Of a stretch of DNA of 64,000 nucleotides, positions 29,242 through 38,734 are shown piece by piece (the first letter of the stretch is position 1; every line of letters starts with the position of its first letter). Position numbers and translations under genes: made by a program. Origin of the DNA: Ideonella benzenivorans (lineage in GTDB: Bacteria > Pseudomonadota > Gammaproteobacteria > Burkholderiales > Burkholderiaceae_C). Under the pieces are notes generated by a model that did not search any database, had not been told where the DNA came from, and worked only from the letters and a program-made list of their open reading frames with translations. The stretch covers positions 62,001-126,000 of the forward strand of contig NZ_JAGWCB010000012.1 in the NCBI RefSeq assembly GCF_020387415.1, read 5' to 3'.

Positions 29242-29275
29242 ACAAAAAAGGCCGGCATGAAGCCGGCCCTTTTTG
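29242..29275. terminator. Bidirectional terminator between DUF192 gene and sodB
   Basis: GGCCGGC (29250-29256) pairs with GCCGGCC (29262-29268) around an ATGAA loop. TTTTT follows on the plus strand and a run of six T on the minus strand. It lies between convergent genes. Confidence 0.85.
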
Positions 29276-29297
29276 GGAGGCGAAGCTCGCTCGCCGA

Positions 29298-29882
29298 TCA
29301 GGCGGCGAAATTGGCTTCCGCGAACGACCAGTTCACCAGGTTGTTCAGGAAGGTTTCGACAAACTTGGGGCGCAGATTGCGGTAATCGATGTAGTAGGCG
29401 TGTTCCCAGACATCAATCGTCAGAACCGGCTTGTCACCGGTGGTCAGCGGCGTGCCGGCGGCCCCCATGTTGACGATGTCCAGCGAACCATCGGCCTTCT
29501 TCACCAGCCAGGTCCAGCCCGAACCGAAGTTGCCGACGGCGCTCTTCGTGAAGGCTTCCTTGAAGGCCGCAAACGACCCCCACTTGGCGTTGATGGCCGC
29601 AGCCAGCGCACCCGTGGGCTCGCCGCCGCCATTCTTCTTCAGGCAGTTCCAGAAGAAGGTGTGGTTCCAGGTCTGGGCCGCGTTGTTGTACACGGGGCCG
29701 CTGGACTTCTTGACCACGTCTTCCAGCGGCAGGCCCGCGAATTCCGTGCCACCGATCAGGTTGTTGAGGTTCACCACATAGGCATTGTGGTGCTTGCCGT
29801 AGTGGTACTCCAGCGTCTCCCGGCTCATGTGGGGCGTCAGGTCGTCCAGGCCAAACGGCAGCGGCGGCAGAGTGTGTTCCAT
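29298..29882 (-). CDS. sodB: Superoxide dismutase (iron type)
   Basis: This 194-residue enzyme converts superoxide to H2O2 and O2. Metal ligands are His27-type in [11 protein letters not shown], His in TWNHTFFWN, and Asp/His in [11 protein letters not shown]. The short length and the [10 protein letters not shown] segment fit the cytoplasmic Fe-type SodB. Metal preference cannot be proved from sequence. The ATG at 29882 is preceded by AAAGGAA. It lies beside xseA but 87 bases downstream, so it may have its own promoter. Confidence 0.95.
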   Translation of the reverse strand: MEHTLPPLPFGLDDLTPHMSRETLEYHYGKHHNAYVVNLNNLIGGTEFAGLPLEDVVKKSSGPVYNNAAQTWNHTFFWNCLKKNGGGEPTGALAAAINAKWGSFAAFKEAFTKSAVGNFGSGWTWLVKKADGSLDIVNMGAAGTPLTTGDKPVLTIDVWEHAYYIDYRNLRPKFVETFLNNLVNWSFAEANFAA

Positions 29883-29969
29883 GCAGATTCCTTTCGTGGA
29901 TGACACGGCGGTCGTCAAGCCCGCCGGCTTCATGGGTGAAGAGTCGGCGTCGATTGTAGGCACGGGTGC

Positions 29970-31301
29970 CTAATCCGAGCCGCGAGCAGGCCCAGTATCC
30001 CTGGCCCCAGCTTCGATATCGGTGACGGTGGCCCGGGCGGCACCATCCTGCCAGACAGCGCGCACGGCCTGCCCGGTGGACAACTGGGCCACCGACAGGA
30101 TTGGTCGACCATCCGCGCCTTCCACCCAGGCGTAGCCGCGCGCGAGAACGGCCCGGGGATCCAGCGCAGCCAGCCGGGCTGCCCGCAGTCGCAGCGCATG
30201 CTGCTGCGTCTGCACCATCTGCCCGGCCGCCCGCTGCCAACGGGTCTCCAGATCGGCCCGCCGCTGCCGGGTCCGCAAGACCTGCGCATTTGATGCCGCG
30301 ACCAGACGCTGCCGCAAGCGGAGCAGCCGCTCGGCCTGCAGCTGAAGCTGCCGCCGGGGGTCACGCAGCCGCAGCCCCGCCCGGTCCAGCTGTTGCACCG
30401 CACTTTCCAGGCGTTGATGCACCCGCCGGATCATCCACTGGGCCCTGCCGTCCAGTGCCGCCAGCAGTTCGTCGCGCGCCGGGGACACCAGCTCCGCGGC
30501 GGCCGTCGGCGTGGGCGCCCGCAGGTCCGCCGCCCAGTCGGCCAGGGTCACGTCGGTCTCATGCCCCACGCCGCAGATCACCGGCAGGGCCGACTGTGCC
30601 ACCGCCAGCACCACACGTTCGTCGTTGAAGGCCCACAGGTCCTCCAGGCTGCCGCCCCCTCGGCAAAGCAGGATGACATCGACCTCCGCCCGCGCATTGG
30701 CCTGGGCCAAAGCGGCCTGCAGCGCGGCCGGCGCCTCCGCCCCCTGGACCAGCGACGGGTACAACACCACCTCAACATGTGGCGCACGACGGCGCAGCGT
30801 GGTCACGACGTCGTGCCAGACCGCGCCGCTGGCCGAGGTCAGCACCCCCACGGCGCGCGGATGGGCCGGCAGGGCCCGCTTGCGGGCGGGGTCAAACCAC
30901 CCCTGTGCCGCCAGCCGGGCCTTCAGGCGCAGAAACTCCTCATACAGCGCCCCCGCCCCCAGGGGCTGCAGCGCCTCCACCACCAGCTGCAGTTCGCCCC
31001 GCGGTTCGTAGATGGACAGCCGCCCCCGCAGCTCGACCTGTTGCCCATCCCGTGGCGGGCTGGCCAGCATCGCGGCCTGGCGCCGGAACATGACACAGCG
31101 GATGGCCGCACCGTTGCCCTGCCCATCCTTGAGCGAGAAATAGCAGTGCCCACTCGCCGCCCGCATGTAGCCCGACAGCTCCCCCCGGACCGTGACGGCG
31201 CCGAAGCGCACGGCCATCGCATCGGCGACGGCCAGCAACAGCCCGGCCACACTCCAGGCCCGCCCGACACCATCTTGCCGCGGCTCCAGCTCATCGGTCA
31301 T
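29970..31301 (-). CDS. xseA: Exodeoxyribonuclease VII large subunit
   Basis: This 443-residue subunit is the catalytic part of ExoVII, which degrades single-stranded DNA in both directions. The N-terminal OB-fold contains VRGELSGYMRAASGHCYFSLKD. The conserved catalytic region includes GVLTSASGAVWHDV, CRGGGSLEDLWAFNDE and CGVGHETDVTLADWAADLRAPTPTAAAE. The Arg-rich coiled-coil and C-terminal LxRGYA motif follow. The ATG at 31301 is chosen; upstream codons extend into the intergenic region. It is divergent from exbB across 342 bases. Confidence 0.96.
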   Translation of the reverse strand: MTDELEPRQDGVGRAWSVAGLLLAVADAMAVRFGAVTVRGELSGYMRAASGHCYFSLKDGQGNGAAIRCVMFRRQAAMLASPPRDGQQVELRGRLSIYEPRGELQLVVEALQPLGAGALYEEFLRLKARLAAQGWFDPARKRALPAHPRAVGVLTSASGAVWHDVVTTLRRRAPHVEVVLYPSLVQGAEAPAALQAALAQANARAEVDVILLCRGGGSLEDLWAFNDERVVLAVAQSALPVICGVGHETDVTLADWAADLRAPTPTAAAELVSPARDELLAALDGRAQWMIRRVHQRLESAVQQLDRAGLRLRDPRRQLQLQAERLLRLRQRLVAASNAQVLRTRQRRADLETRWQRAAGQMVQTQQHALRLRAARLAALDPRAVLARGYAWVEGADGRPILSVAQLSTGQAVRAVWQDGAARATVTDIEAGARDTGPARGSD

Positions 31302-31643
31302 GGCCGCATCCTCGAAGCGATCGCGACAGATATCCACGCGCCCGCCATCCCGACGCAACGCGCCCAGAGCCCCTCACGAAAAACGATTCTTCGTCACAAC
31401 ACATTGATTTGTATGGAAATTTGATCGCCATCTTTTTGGGCAATCTAGTGGAAAGCCCGTAGCGACAGGCTTTTCGGCCGCCCCGCACCGGCTTACCCAC
31501 AAAGTTATCCACAGAAAATGTGGATGCCCCAGGGCACAGACAGCCACCGTCGCACATCTGCCGCACGCTGCAATCGACGACCGCCCCTTCAGTTCATAAT
31601 CGCGGGCACGCTGTCTGCAAGGCCTTGGGCCAGAGGGGTATCG
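31302..31643. other. Intergenic region between xseA and exbB
   Basis: No gene is seen in these 342 bases. The left half (about 31375-31450) is clearly A/T-richer than the surroundings. A cluster of DnaA-box-like sequences lies at 31493-31528. A CATAAT -10-like box occurs at 31595-31600 ahead of exbB, but without a good -35 partner. Promoters for both divergent genes must be here, but I could not assign them confidently. Confidence 0.6.
31493..31528. promoter_or_regulatory. Cluster of DnaA-box-like sequences
   Basis: TTACCCACA (31493-31501, one mismatch to TTATCCACA) is followed after three bases by a perfect box TTATCCACA (31505-31513). Seven bases further on is TGTGGATGC (31520-31528), a partial box in the opposite orientation. 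This could be a DnaA-responsive control region or a DnaA-titrating site. No dnaA, dnaN, gyrB or parAB genes are nearby, so a chromosomal origin is unlikely. Confidence 0.45.
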
Positions 31644-32267
31644 TTGCTGTCCATCATACAAGCCGCCGGCTGGCCGATTTGGCCGCTGATCCTGTGCTCC
31701 GTCGGGGCCCTGGCCCTGGTTCTGGAGCGTCTGGTTTACCTGCGCAAGGTGCGCGTGGCCCCCGAGGGACTGACCGACGAGGTGCTGACCGTGGCCAAGC
31801 AGGGTGTTCCCAGTACCGAGGTGCTGAAGAAGCTCGCTGACAACTCCCTGCTGGGCAGCGTGCTGGCCGGTGGCCTGCGTGCCTGGTCCAGCGATCCACG
31901 GGCCCCCGAATCCACCCTGCGGCAGGCCTTCGAAACGGCCGGACGCTCGGCGGCACACCAGTTGGACCGCTATCTGAACGCCATTTCCACCATCGCCTCG
32001 GCCGCTCCGCTGCTCGGGTTGCTGGGCACGGTGATCGGCATGATCGAGATCTTCGGTTCCCAGGCTCCCGGCAACGGCACCAACCCGGTTCAACTGGCTC
32101 ATGGCATCTCCGTCGCGCTGTACAACACGGCGTTCGGTCTGATGGTGGCCATTCCGTCGCTGATGGCGCACCGCTACTTCCGCGGCCGCGTCAACGACTA
32201 TCTGCACGACATGGAGCAGGCCAGCGAGCGACTGCTGCTGCAACTGATGCGCCAAGGCAACCGCTGA
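31644..32267 (+). CDS. exbB: Proton-channel protein of the ExbB/TolQ/MotA family
   Basis: This 207-residue inner-membrane protein has three helices (about 8-28, 110-135 and 155-178), with the family motif ASAAPLLGLLGTVIGMIEIF. It forms the proton channel that energises TonB- or TolA-dependent processes with its ExbD partner, encoded 10 bases downstream. I read TTG at 31644 as the start because GAGGGG lies about six bases upstream and the family MSLLSIIQAAGW-like start follows. No ATG is available. The exbB-exbD-lpxK-trm112-kdsB-adk order is typical of Burkholderiales. No tonB is in the window. Confidence 0.88.
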   Translation: MLSIIQAAGWPIWPLILCSVGALALVLERLVYLRKVRVAPEGLTDEVLTVAKQGVPSTEVLKKLADNSLLGSVLAGGLRAWSSDPRAPESTLRQAFETAGRSAAHQLDRYLNAISTIASAAPLLGLLGTVIGMIEIFGSQAPGNGTNPVQLAHGISVALYNTAFGLMVAIPSLMAHRYFRGRVNDYLHDMEQASERLLLQLMRQGNR

Positions 32268-32277
32268 GCCCGCAGAA

Positions 32278-32718
32278 ATGGCCATGAACTTCCGTGCCCG
32301 CTCTTCCGATGAACCGGAGATCAACCTGATCCCGTTCATTGATGTCTTGCTGGTGATCCTCATCTTCCTGATGCTGTCGACCACCTACTCCCGGTTCACG
32401 GAGTTGCAGGTCAATCTGCCCTCTGCGGCCGCCGATGCCGTGCACGAGCGCCCTGCGCAGATCATCGTCGCCGTCGCGGCCGATGGCCGTTATGCCGTCG
32501 ACAGCCAGGCCGTCGACGGTCGCAGCGTGGACGCGCTGACGGTTGCGCTCCAACGGGCTGCCACGGATCAACAGAACCCCTTCGTGATCATTTCGGCCGA
32601 TGCCACCGCGGCCCACCAGTCGGTCATCAACGTGTTGGATGCCGCCCGCCGCGCCGGCCTGGTGCGCATCACCTTCGCAGCCCAGGCGCCAGGCTCTGGC
32701 GGCAGCCCCAACCCGTGA
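32278..32718 (+). CDS. exbD: ExbD/TolR-family biopolymer transport protein
   Basis: This 146-residue protein has one N-terminal membrane helix carrying the essential Asp (INLIPFIDVLLVILIFLML) and a periplasmic domain. It couples the ExbB proton channel to TonB- or TolA-type effectors. The ATG at 32278 is 10 bases after exbB. The stop overlaps the GTG start of lpxK by four bases. The NLIPFIDV motif is characteristic and intact. Confidence 0.93.
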   Translation: MAMNFRARSSDEPEINLIPFIDVLLVILIFLMLSTTYSRFTELQVNLPSAAADAVHERPAQIIVAVAADGRYAVDSQAVDGRSVDALTVALQRAATDQQNPFVIISADATAAHQSVINVLDAARRAGLVRITFAAQAPGSGGSPNP

Positions 32719-33776
32719 CGACTTCCCGGCTGGCCAACTGGCTGCAGCGCCAGTGGTGGCAGCCTCGCCCTGGCATGGCCGCATGCCTGCTGTGGCCTCT
32801 GTCACTGCTGTATGTGGCACTGTCGTCCTTGCAGCGCTGGCGTGGCCGTCGCTGGGCCCAGCGACAGCGGCCCTTGCGGACACCGGTGATCGTGGTTGGC
32901 AACCTGATCGTGGGCGGCGCAGGCAAGACGCCCACCACCATTGGCCTGCTGCAGGCGTTGCAAGCACGCGGCTGGCACCCCGGTGTGGTGTCGCGCGGTT
33001 ATGGGCGCCAGGATGACGAGATGGTGGAGGTTCATGCCGACACCCCGGCCGGCGTTGCCGGTGATGAGCCCCTGCTGATCCATTTGCGTACGCGCGCGCC
33101 CCTGATGGTCGGCCGCGACCGCTTTGCTGCGGCCCGCGCACTGCTGGATCGGCATCCGGAGATCGACGTGCTCTTGGCCGACGATGGCCTGCAGCACGCG
33201 CGCCTGCCCAGGGACTTGGCCATCGTGGTCTTCGACGCACGCGGACAAGGCAACGGCCTGCCCCTGCCCGCCGGCCCGCTGAGGCAACGCCTGCCCCGCG
33301 AGCTGCCCGACGACTGGCAGGTGCTCTACAACGCCGACCGCCCTTCAACGCGCCTGCCCGGGCCCTGCGCCCAGCGCCGTCTGTCCGGCGCCGCGCTGCT
33401 GCCCCACTGGTGGCAAGGCCTGCCACCGTCGCCCGAGGCCTTGCGGACACTGGCCGGCCAGTCACAACAGCACCCGCTCGTCGCTGCGGCGGGCATTGCC
33501 GAACCCGAGCGCTTCTTCCGCCAGCTGGAACAGGCCGGCCTTCGGCTGAGCCGCCTGCCCCTGCCCGACCACGCGGTGCTGCATCCGCCGCCCTGGCCAA
33601 CCGATGCGTCGGACGTGCTGATCACCGAGAAGGACGCGGTGAAACTGCAGCCGCAGGCACTGCCACCCCTGCCACGCCTCTGGGTGGTCGCGCTAGACTT
33701 GCAGCTTCCTGACGATCTGCTTCGGCGCGTCGACCAAGCTCTGCTCCATTCCAAGAATACGCACCATGACCGCTGA
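32715..33776 (+). CDS. lpxK: Tetraacyldisaccharide 4'-kinase LpxK
   Basis: This 353-residue membrane-associated kinase phosphorylates the 4' position of the lipid A disaccharide precursor. Conserved features are the N-terminal hydrophobic anchor, the P-loop [15 protein letters not shown] (about 60-74), [14 protein letters not shown] and [11 protein letters not shown]. Length matches the family. GTG at 32715 overlaps the exbD stop. The Trm112-like ORF overlaps its last 11 bases, so the whole run is translationally coupled. Confidence 0.95.
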   Translation: MTTSRLANWLQRQWWQPRPGMAACLLWPLSLLYVALSSLQRWRGRRWAQRQRPLRTPVIVVGNLIVGGAGKTPTTIGLLQALQARGWHPGVVSRGYGRQDDEMVEVHADTPAGVAGDEPLLIHLRTRAPLMVGRDRFAAARALLDRHPEIDVLLADDGLQHARLPRDLAIVVFDARGQGNGLPLPAGPLRQRLPRELPDDWQVLYNADRPSTRLPGPCAQRRLSGAALLPHWWQGLPPSPEALRTLAGQSQQHPLVAAAGIAEPERFFRQLEQAGLRLSRLPLPDHAVLHPPPWPTDASDVLITEKDAVKLQPQALPPLPRLWVVALDLQLPDDLLRRVDQALLHSKNTHHDR

Positions 33777-33963
33777 CCACCGACTGCTCGAGATGCTGGT
33801 ATGCCCCGTTTGCAAGGGCCCTCTCCAACTGCGGCGAGATGAACAGCAACGCCCCATGGAACTGGTGTGCGCAGCGGATCGCCTGGCCTTTCCCATTCGT
33901 GACGGCATTCCCATCATGCTGGAGGGCGAGGCACGTGTGCTGGGTGCAGAGGAAACACTGTGA
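33766..33963 (+). CDS. Trm112/YcaR-family small zinc-finger-like protein
   Basis: This 65-residue protein has the Trm112-like pattern: [14 protein letters not shown] with two Cys, [22 protein letters not shown] with a third, and a final EARVL. In E. coli the homologue YcaR also lies between lpxK and kdsB. Eukaryotic Trm112 activates methyltransferases; the bacterial role is not firmly established. It overlaps the end of lpxK by 11 bases and its stop overlaps the kdsB GTG start. Confidence 0.92.
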   Translation: MTADHRLLEMLVCPVCKGPLQLRRDEQQRPMELVCAADRLAFPIRDGIPIMLEGEARVLGAEETL

Positions 33964-34718
33964 CCTTCAGCGTTCTCATTCCGGCGCGCCTGTCCTCCTC
34001 GCGTCTGCCAAGCAAGCCATTGGCCGATCTGGGGGGCAAACCCATGGTGGTGCGTGTGGCGGAACGCGCACTGCAGTCCGGTGCCCGGCGGGTGGTGGTC
34101 GCCACCGATGCCGAAACCATTCAACAGGCCTGCACAGCACATGGCGTCACGGCCATCCTGACGCGCCACGACCATCAGAGCGGCAGTGACCGATTGGCAG
34201 AGGCCTGCACACAACTGGGCCTGGATGGCGACGCCATCGTGGTCAATGTGCAAGGGGACGAGCCGCTCATCGACCCCACGCTGATCCGTGCTTGCGCCGA
34301 GCAGCTGATCCAACACCCCGATTGCGTCACCGCCACCGCTGCCCACGCCATTCATTCCGAGGCGGAGCTGCGCAATCCCAACGTGGTCAAGGTCGTGCTC
34401 GACCGGCGGGGCCGTGCCCTGTACTTCAGCCGCGCCCCCATTCCTTGGTGGCGTGACGGCTCCTCGGGCGGGCACCCCTCGCTGACGTCGAGCTGCCCTC
34501 CGCTGCGCCACATCGGCATCTACGCCTATCGAGCAGGCTATCTGCGCGGCTTCCCTGGACTGGAGGCCTCGCCACTGGAACAGGTCGAGTCCTTGGAACA
34601 GCTGCGCATCCTCTGGCATGGCGAGAAGATCGCGGTTCATGTCACAGACACCCCGCCGCCCGCGGGCGTGGACACCCCCGAAGACCTCGCCCGCGTCCGC
34701 CAGCACTACCTGGGGTAA
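33960..34718 (+). CDS. kdsB: 3-deoxy-manno-octulosonate cytidylyltransferase KdsB
   Basis: This 252-residue enzyme makes CMP-Kdo for addition to lipid A. The nucleotide-binding N terminus [35 protein letters not shown] and the YFSRAPIPW segment are conserved, as is HIGIYAYR. The length is typical. GTG at 33960 overlaps the preceding stop by four bases. With lpxK it supplies lipopolysaccharide core precursors. adk follows after 140 bases. Confidence 0.96.
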   Translation: MTFSVLIPARLSSSRLPSKPLADLGGKPMVVRVAERALQSGARRVVVATDAETIQQACTAHGVTAILTRHDHQSGSDRLAEACTQLGLDGDAIVVNVQGDEPLIDPTLIRACAEQLIQHPDCVTATAAHAIHSEAELRNPNVVKVVLDRRGRALYFSRAPIPWWRDGSSGGHPSLTSSCPPLRHIGIYAYRAGYLRGFPGLEASPLEQVESLEQLRILWHGEKIAVHVTDTPPPAGVDTPEDLARVRQHYLG

Positions 34719-34762
34719 GCCCGGAGTTTTCAGGCTGAGGCGCGTCAGGTCTGCGCAGGTAA

Positions 34763-35512
<750 letters not shown>

Positions 35513-35531
35513 CCAAGGTTTCACCTCACCC

Positions 35532-35566
35532 AAAAAAGAGCTCACCTTTGGTGAGCTCTTTTTTTA
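35532..35566. terminator. Terminator after adk
   Basis: GAGCTCACC (35538-35546) pairs with GGTGAGCTC (35550-35558) with a TTT loop, followed by a run of seven T on the plus strand. Six A precede the stem, so it could also act on the minus strand. Confidence 0.9.
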
Positions 35567-35590
35567 TCGTGCAGCTGCACTGCATAAAAG

Positions 35591-35617
35591 AGGCGACCCG
35601 AGGGTCGCCTTTTCTTG
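35591..35617 (-). terminator. Terminator after the TonB-dependent receptor
   Basis: AGGCGACC (35591-35598) pairs with GGTCGCCT (35603-35610) across a four-base CGAG loop. TCTTTTATGC follows on the minus strand, 22 bases past the receptor stop codon. TTTTCTT follows on the plus strand. Confidence 0.75.
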
Positions 35618-35631
35618 CTCTCAGAACGACA

Positions 35632-38448
35632 TCAATAGAACTTGTACTTCACACCGAAGTTAAACACCGTTCCCAGCGCGCCGGCTTGATGGTAAGTCGC
35701 ATTGTAGTGCGTCGAACCATAATATGCGGTCAGATCGTAAGGGGCCTTCCGATCAAGGATGTTCTGAATCGATCCATAGACTTGGAGAGCGTCAGAATAC
35801 TTATAGCTACCGCTCAGGTCCACAGTCGTGAACGAAGGCGTCCGGCAGCCCTTCGGTGCATCCTCTCCATCCGCAAAAGTCAGCAGGCAACCATTCGGAT
35901 CGCCAGCGTACTCCACGTTGCGGATACTGGACACGTAGTTCACAGTTCCCGTCAACGAGTAGGGACCATTGTCCCAGCCGAGCGAGAAAGTGGCCTTGTC
36001 CTTGGGGTTACCAGAAGACGAACTCATCGCCGTCGGACCATAGGTACCCGCATACTGGAACGCCGTACCATCTGCCAGCTTGCGCTTGAATGTGTTGACG
36101 TGGGTCCAAGTCGCCGACGCAGTGAACTTGCCAATCGCTTCAATCTTGAAGCGCTGACGCACGTCCAGATCAAAACCGCCAGTGATGGTCGAAGGGCCGT
36201 TCGTGTACGGCGTTGAGACAGCCAGCAGCGTACCGGAATTGGGCACGCCAGCCAGTTCGTCCGACGTATCGCGAATCACGGTCGCCGACGGGAAAGCACC
36301 CGGGTTGTTCAGCACCGCCGCCACGTCCGCCCCCAGGATCTCATTGGTGCGCTTGATGCGCCAGAAATCCAGAGAAACGCTGGTGTCCTTGAAAGGCTCC
36401 AGCACAAAGCCAAACGTGTAGCTGTCGGACTTCTCAGGCTTCACCTTCGGGTTAGCCGCACTCACCACCACCGTTTCGCCTGAACCGCAATCAACCGGAT
36501 CATTGGTGATCGGGCAGCGTACCGGGTCCACGTACGAGGTATAGCCAGCCGAGCCGCCAACGCTCTTGCCACTTTCGGCAGGGCCAGGTGCGCGGAAACC
36601 CTTGGCAAACGTGCCACGCAACACCAGTTCATCCCAAGGCGTGAACTTCAATCCCAGCTTCGGGGTAAACGAGTTTCCGTAGTCGGAATAGTGGTCGTTA
36701 CGAGCCGCTGCGGTGATTTCGAAGTTCTTCAGCACGGGGGCAGACAACTCCGCGTAGAGCGCGTAAACATCCCGCTTGGCGCTAAAACCAGAGTAACCAA
36801 GGCCGATGATGTCAGCTTCATAGGTGCCCGGAGTGGGGGGGCTGTCAACATCTTCATGACGGAACTCCGCACCGACCGCCAACTGCATGGGCCCACCGGG
36901 CAGCGTCATCAGCTCGCGGCTTGCCTTGGCATCCAACGAAGTGATCGAGGTCGTCGCGCTGTTGCTCAGTGTCGGCGAGATGGCATTCCGAGTGGCTTCG
37001 CTGTTCAGGCCGGCATTCACACCCAGGCGATAAAAGGTCAGATCAGGGTTCTTACCAGTCGTGTTGGTACCATTCAGGTAATCGCGCAGCACGCTGTTGC
37101 TGAGGTACCCGTTCTTAGTCACATCGGTCTTGCTCTGGGTGTACAGCAGGCCGGTTTCCCAATCCCAACCAAAGTTCGAGCCCTGCAAGCCCACCAAGGC
37201 ACGGCTCACCGTGGTGTCATAAATGCTGTCACGCCCCCCCAGGTCTGCGGTCACGTAACGCAAGCGCGCGTACTCACCAGAAGGGTTGTCCGGATGGTCC
37301 GGACTCATGGTGATGTAGGTGTTGTCCTTGAAATTTGCATTGATGGCGTCATACCAAGTGCTGCTCACCGAGCTAGGAGTGCCAATGGTAAAGACCTTCG
37401 ACTTGAACAAACCCACTTCAGCAAAACCGCTCAGCCCATCGCCCAGATCCAGCGTGCCACGCGACAGGAAGTTGATCTTGTCTTCCTTCGGCTGCAACTG
37501 GGAATAGTCCAGGGTATTCCAAGTGCATCCAGAGTAGCCCTCCGGCAAAGCGTAATTCGTGGGGCAACCCGTGCTGGGAAGGGCCAGCTGGGTATAAGCA
37601 CCCAGCGCCGTCTGCCCTTCCGGTTCGGACACCGCGCGATACCAACCCCAGGGACTTGCAGAGGCGCCGCCAGCCGGTGTCTTGTAACCGCGGATGCTTC
37701 CTGCGGTAAAGCCGTATCCAAAATGGGTCGCATCAGGATCGCCGATGCCGTTCCGGTTCTTGCGATCAGACTGGAGGATCTCTCCGATTTGCTGTGCTTC
37801 CAACGTGAAGAACACGTTGTACTTGTCGGCACCGAAATCGCCGAAGCCACCGGTCAGCGAAGCCTTCGGCGTCTTGCCGTCGCCATACGACGTCACGCCG
37901 TAGGAGACGTTGGCCGCCAGGCCTTGGTAGTCACGGCGGGTGATGATGTTCACCACACCACCCATGGCATCAGAACCATAGATCGCAGAAGCCCCGTCCT
38001 TGACGACCTCAATGCGATCCACGGCCTCCATCGGAATCGTGCTCAGGTCAACGAAGGTACGTTGACCATCATCCGCCAAGCCATAAGGCGCCATGCGACG
38101 CCCATTCAGCAACACCAGTGTGGCATTGGGGCCCAGACCACGCAGGGATACACCGGAGGCGCCAGCCGCAAACCCATTGCCGAACGCCAGCGGAACCGAT
38201 CCATTGTTGGAAGCGTTCAGCCCCAGAATCACATCGGCGATCGACGTCTTGCCGGACTTCTCGATGTCTTGACGAGAAATCGTTTGAACAGGCGAAGCCG
38301 TCTCAGAATCGACACGCTTGATGTTCGAACCGGTCACGGTGATGCGCTGAACGGCCTCGTCAGCGGCTTGTGCCGGCACCCCGGCCAGCATCGCACCGCT
38401 GCCAAAAGCAATCAGCAGGCTGCGTGCCAGCTCTGTTCGTTTGATCAT
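35632..38448 (-). CDS. TonB-dependent outer-membrane receptor
   Basis: This 938-residue receptor has a signal peptide ending PAQAAD (about residue 28), a plug domain (VQRITVTGSNIKR to VNIITRRD) and a beta-barrel ending in FNFGVKYKFY, with the aromatic C-terminal residue of outer-membrane proteins. ITVTGSNIKR acts as a TonB-box region. The substrate is unknown: no siderophore or carbohydrate genes are adjacent. The gene is visibly lower in GC and richer in Asn/Thr/Tyr codons than its neighbours. The ATG at 38448 has GAGGAG upstream. A hairpin-forming AGTGGT/ACCACT pair lies just before the ribosome binding site. Confidence 0.93.
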   Translation of the reverse strand: MIKRTELARSLLIAFGSGAMLAGVPAQAADEAVQRITVTGSNIKRVDSETASPVQTISRQDIEKSGKTSIADVILGLNASNNGSVPLAFGNGFAAGASGVSLRGLGPNATLVLLNGRRMAPYGLADDGQRTFVDLSTIPMEAVDRIEVVKDGASAIYGSDAMGGVVNIITRRDYQGLAANVSYGVTSYGDGKTPKASLTGGFGDFGADKYNVFFTLEAQQIGEILQSDRKNRNGIGDPDATHFGYGFTAGSIRGYKTPAGGASASPWGWYRAVSEPEGQTALGAYTQLALPSTGCPTNYALPEGYSGCTWNTLDYSQLQPKEDKINFLSRGTLDLGDGLSGFAEVGLFKSKVFTIGTPSSVSSTWYDAINANFKDNTYITMSPDHPDNPSGEYARLRYVTADLGGRDSIYDTTVSRALVGLQGSNFGWDWETGLLYTQSKTDVTKNGYLSNSVLRDYLNGTNTTGKNPDLTFYRLGVNAGLNSEATRNAISPTLSNSATTSITSLDAKASRELMTLPGGPMQLAVGAEFRHEDVDSPPTPGTYEADIIGLGYSGFSAKRDVYALYAELSAPVLKNFEITAAARNDHYSDYGNSFTPKLGLKFTPWDELVLRGTFAKGFRAPGPAESGKSVGGSAGYTSYVDPVRCPITNDPVDCGSGETVVVSAANPKVKPEKSDSYTFGFVLEPFKDTSVSLDFWRIKRTNEILGADVAAVLNNPGAFPSATVIRDTSDELAGVPNSGTLLAVSTPYTNGPSTITGGFDLDVRQRFKIEAIGKFTASATWTHVNTFKRKLADGTAFQYAGTYGPTAMSSSSGNPKDKATFSLGWDNGPYSLTGTVNYVSSIRNVEYAGDPNGCLLTFADGEDAPKGCRTPSFTTVDLSGSYKYSDALQVYGSIQNILDRKAPYDLTAYYGSTHYNATYHQAGALGTVFNFGVKYKFY

Positions 38449-38734
38449 CAGAGAACTCCTCAGTGGTTGATCGATAGACCACTCCTGAGCAAGCCACATG
38501 CCGGTCTTGTGAAGCCTTGATGTACTTGCAGCAGGAACGTGTGAATCGATTGTGACTGAAGGTCAAGCGATGGCATCCCCCTCAAAAATCCCGATCAGCG
38601 CTCTTTCGATGGAAACTGTTGCATCCATGCCGCAATGACATAGGGGGGGCGGCATTTCGGCCGTCCGCCGACGTTCCTGGGACCGTCAATACCCCTATGT
38701 CCTTGAGATGACCATGGATTTGGCGCGCACGGAA
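38449..38734. other. Intergenic region upstream of the receptor
   Basis: No gene is seen. The inverted pair AGTGGT (38462-38467) and ACCACT (38478-38483), enclosing TGATCGATAG, lies immediately upstream of the receptor ribosome binding site and could fold in the leader. No Fur box or convincing -35/-10 pair was found. Confidence 0.4.

Noticed and set aside
31302-31643. Chromosomal replication origin
   Set aside because: DnaA-like boxes are few and no dnaA, dnaN, gyrB, parA/parB or rpmH genes flank the region.
36691-38520. Long plus-strand open frame opposite the TonB-dependent receptor
   Set aside because: The receptor on the minus strand has signal peptide, plug and barrel features; the antisense translation is low-complexity and Arg/His-rich.
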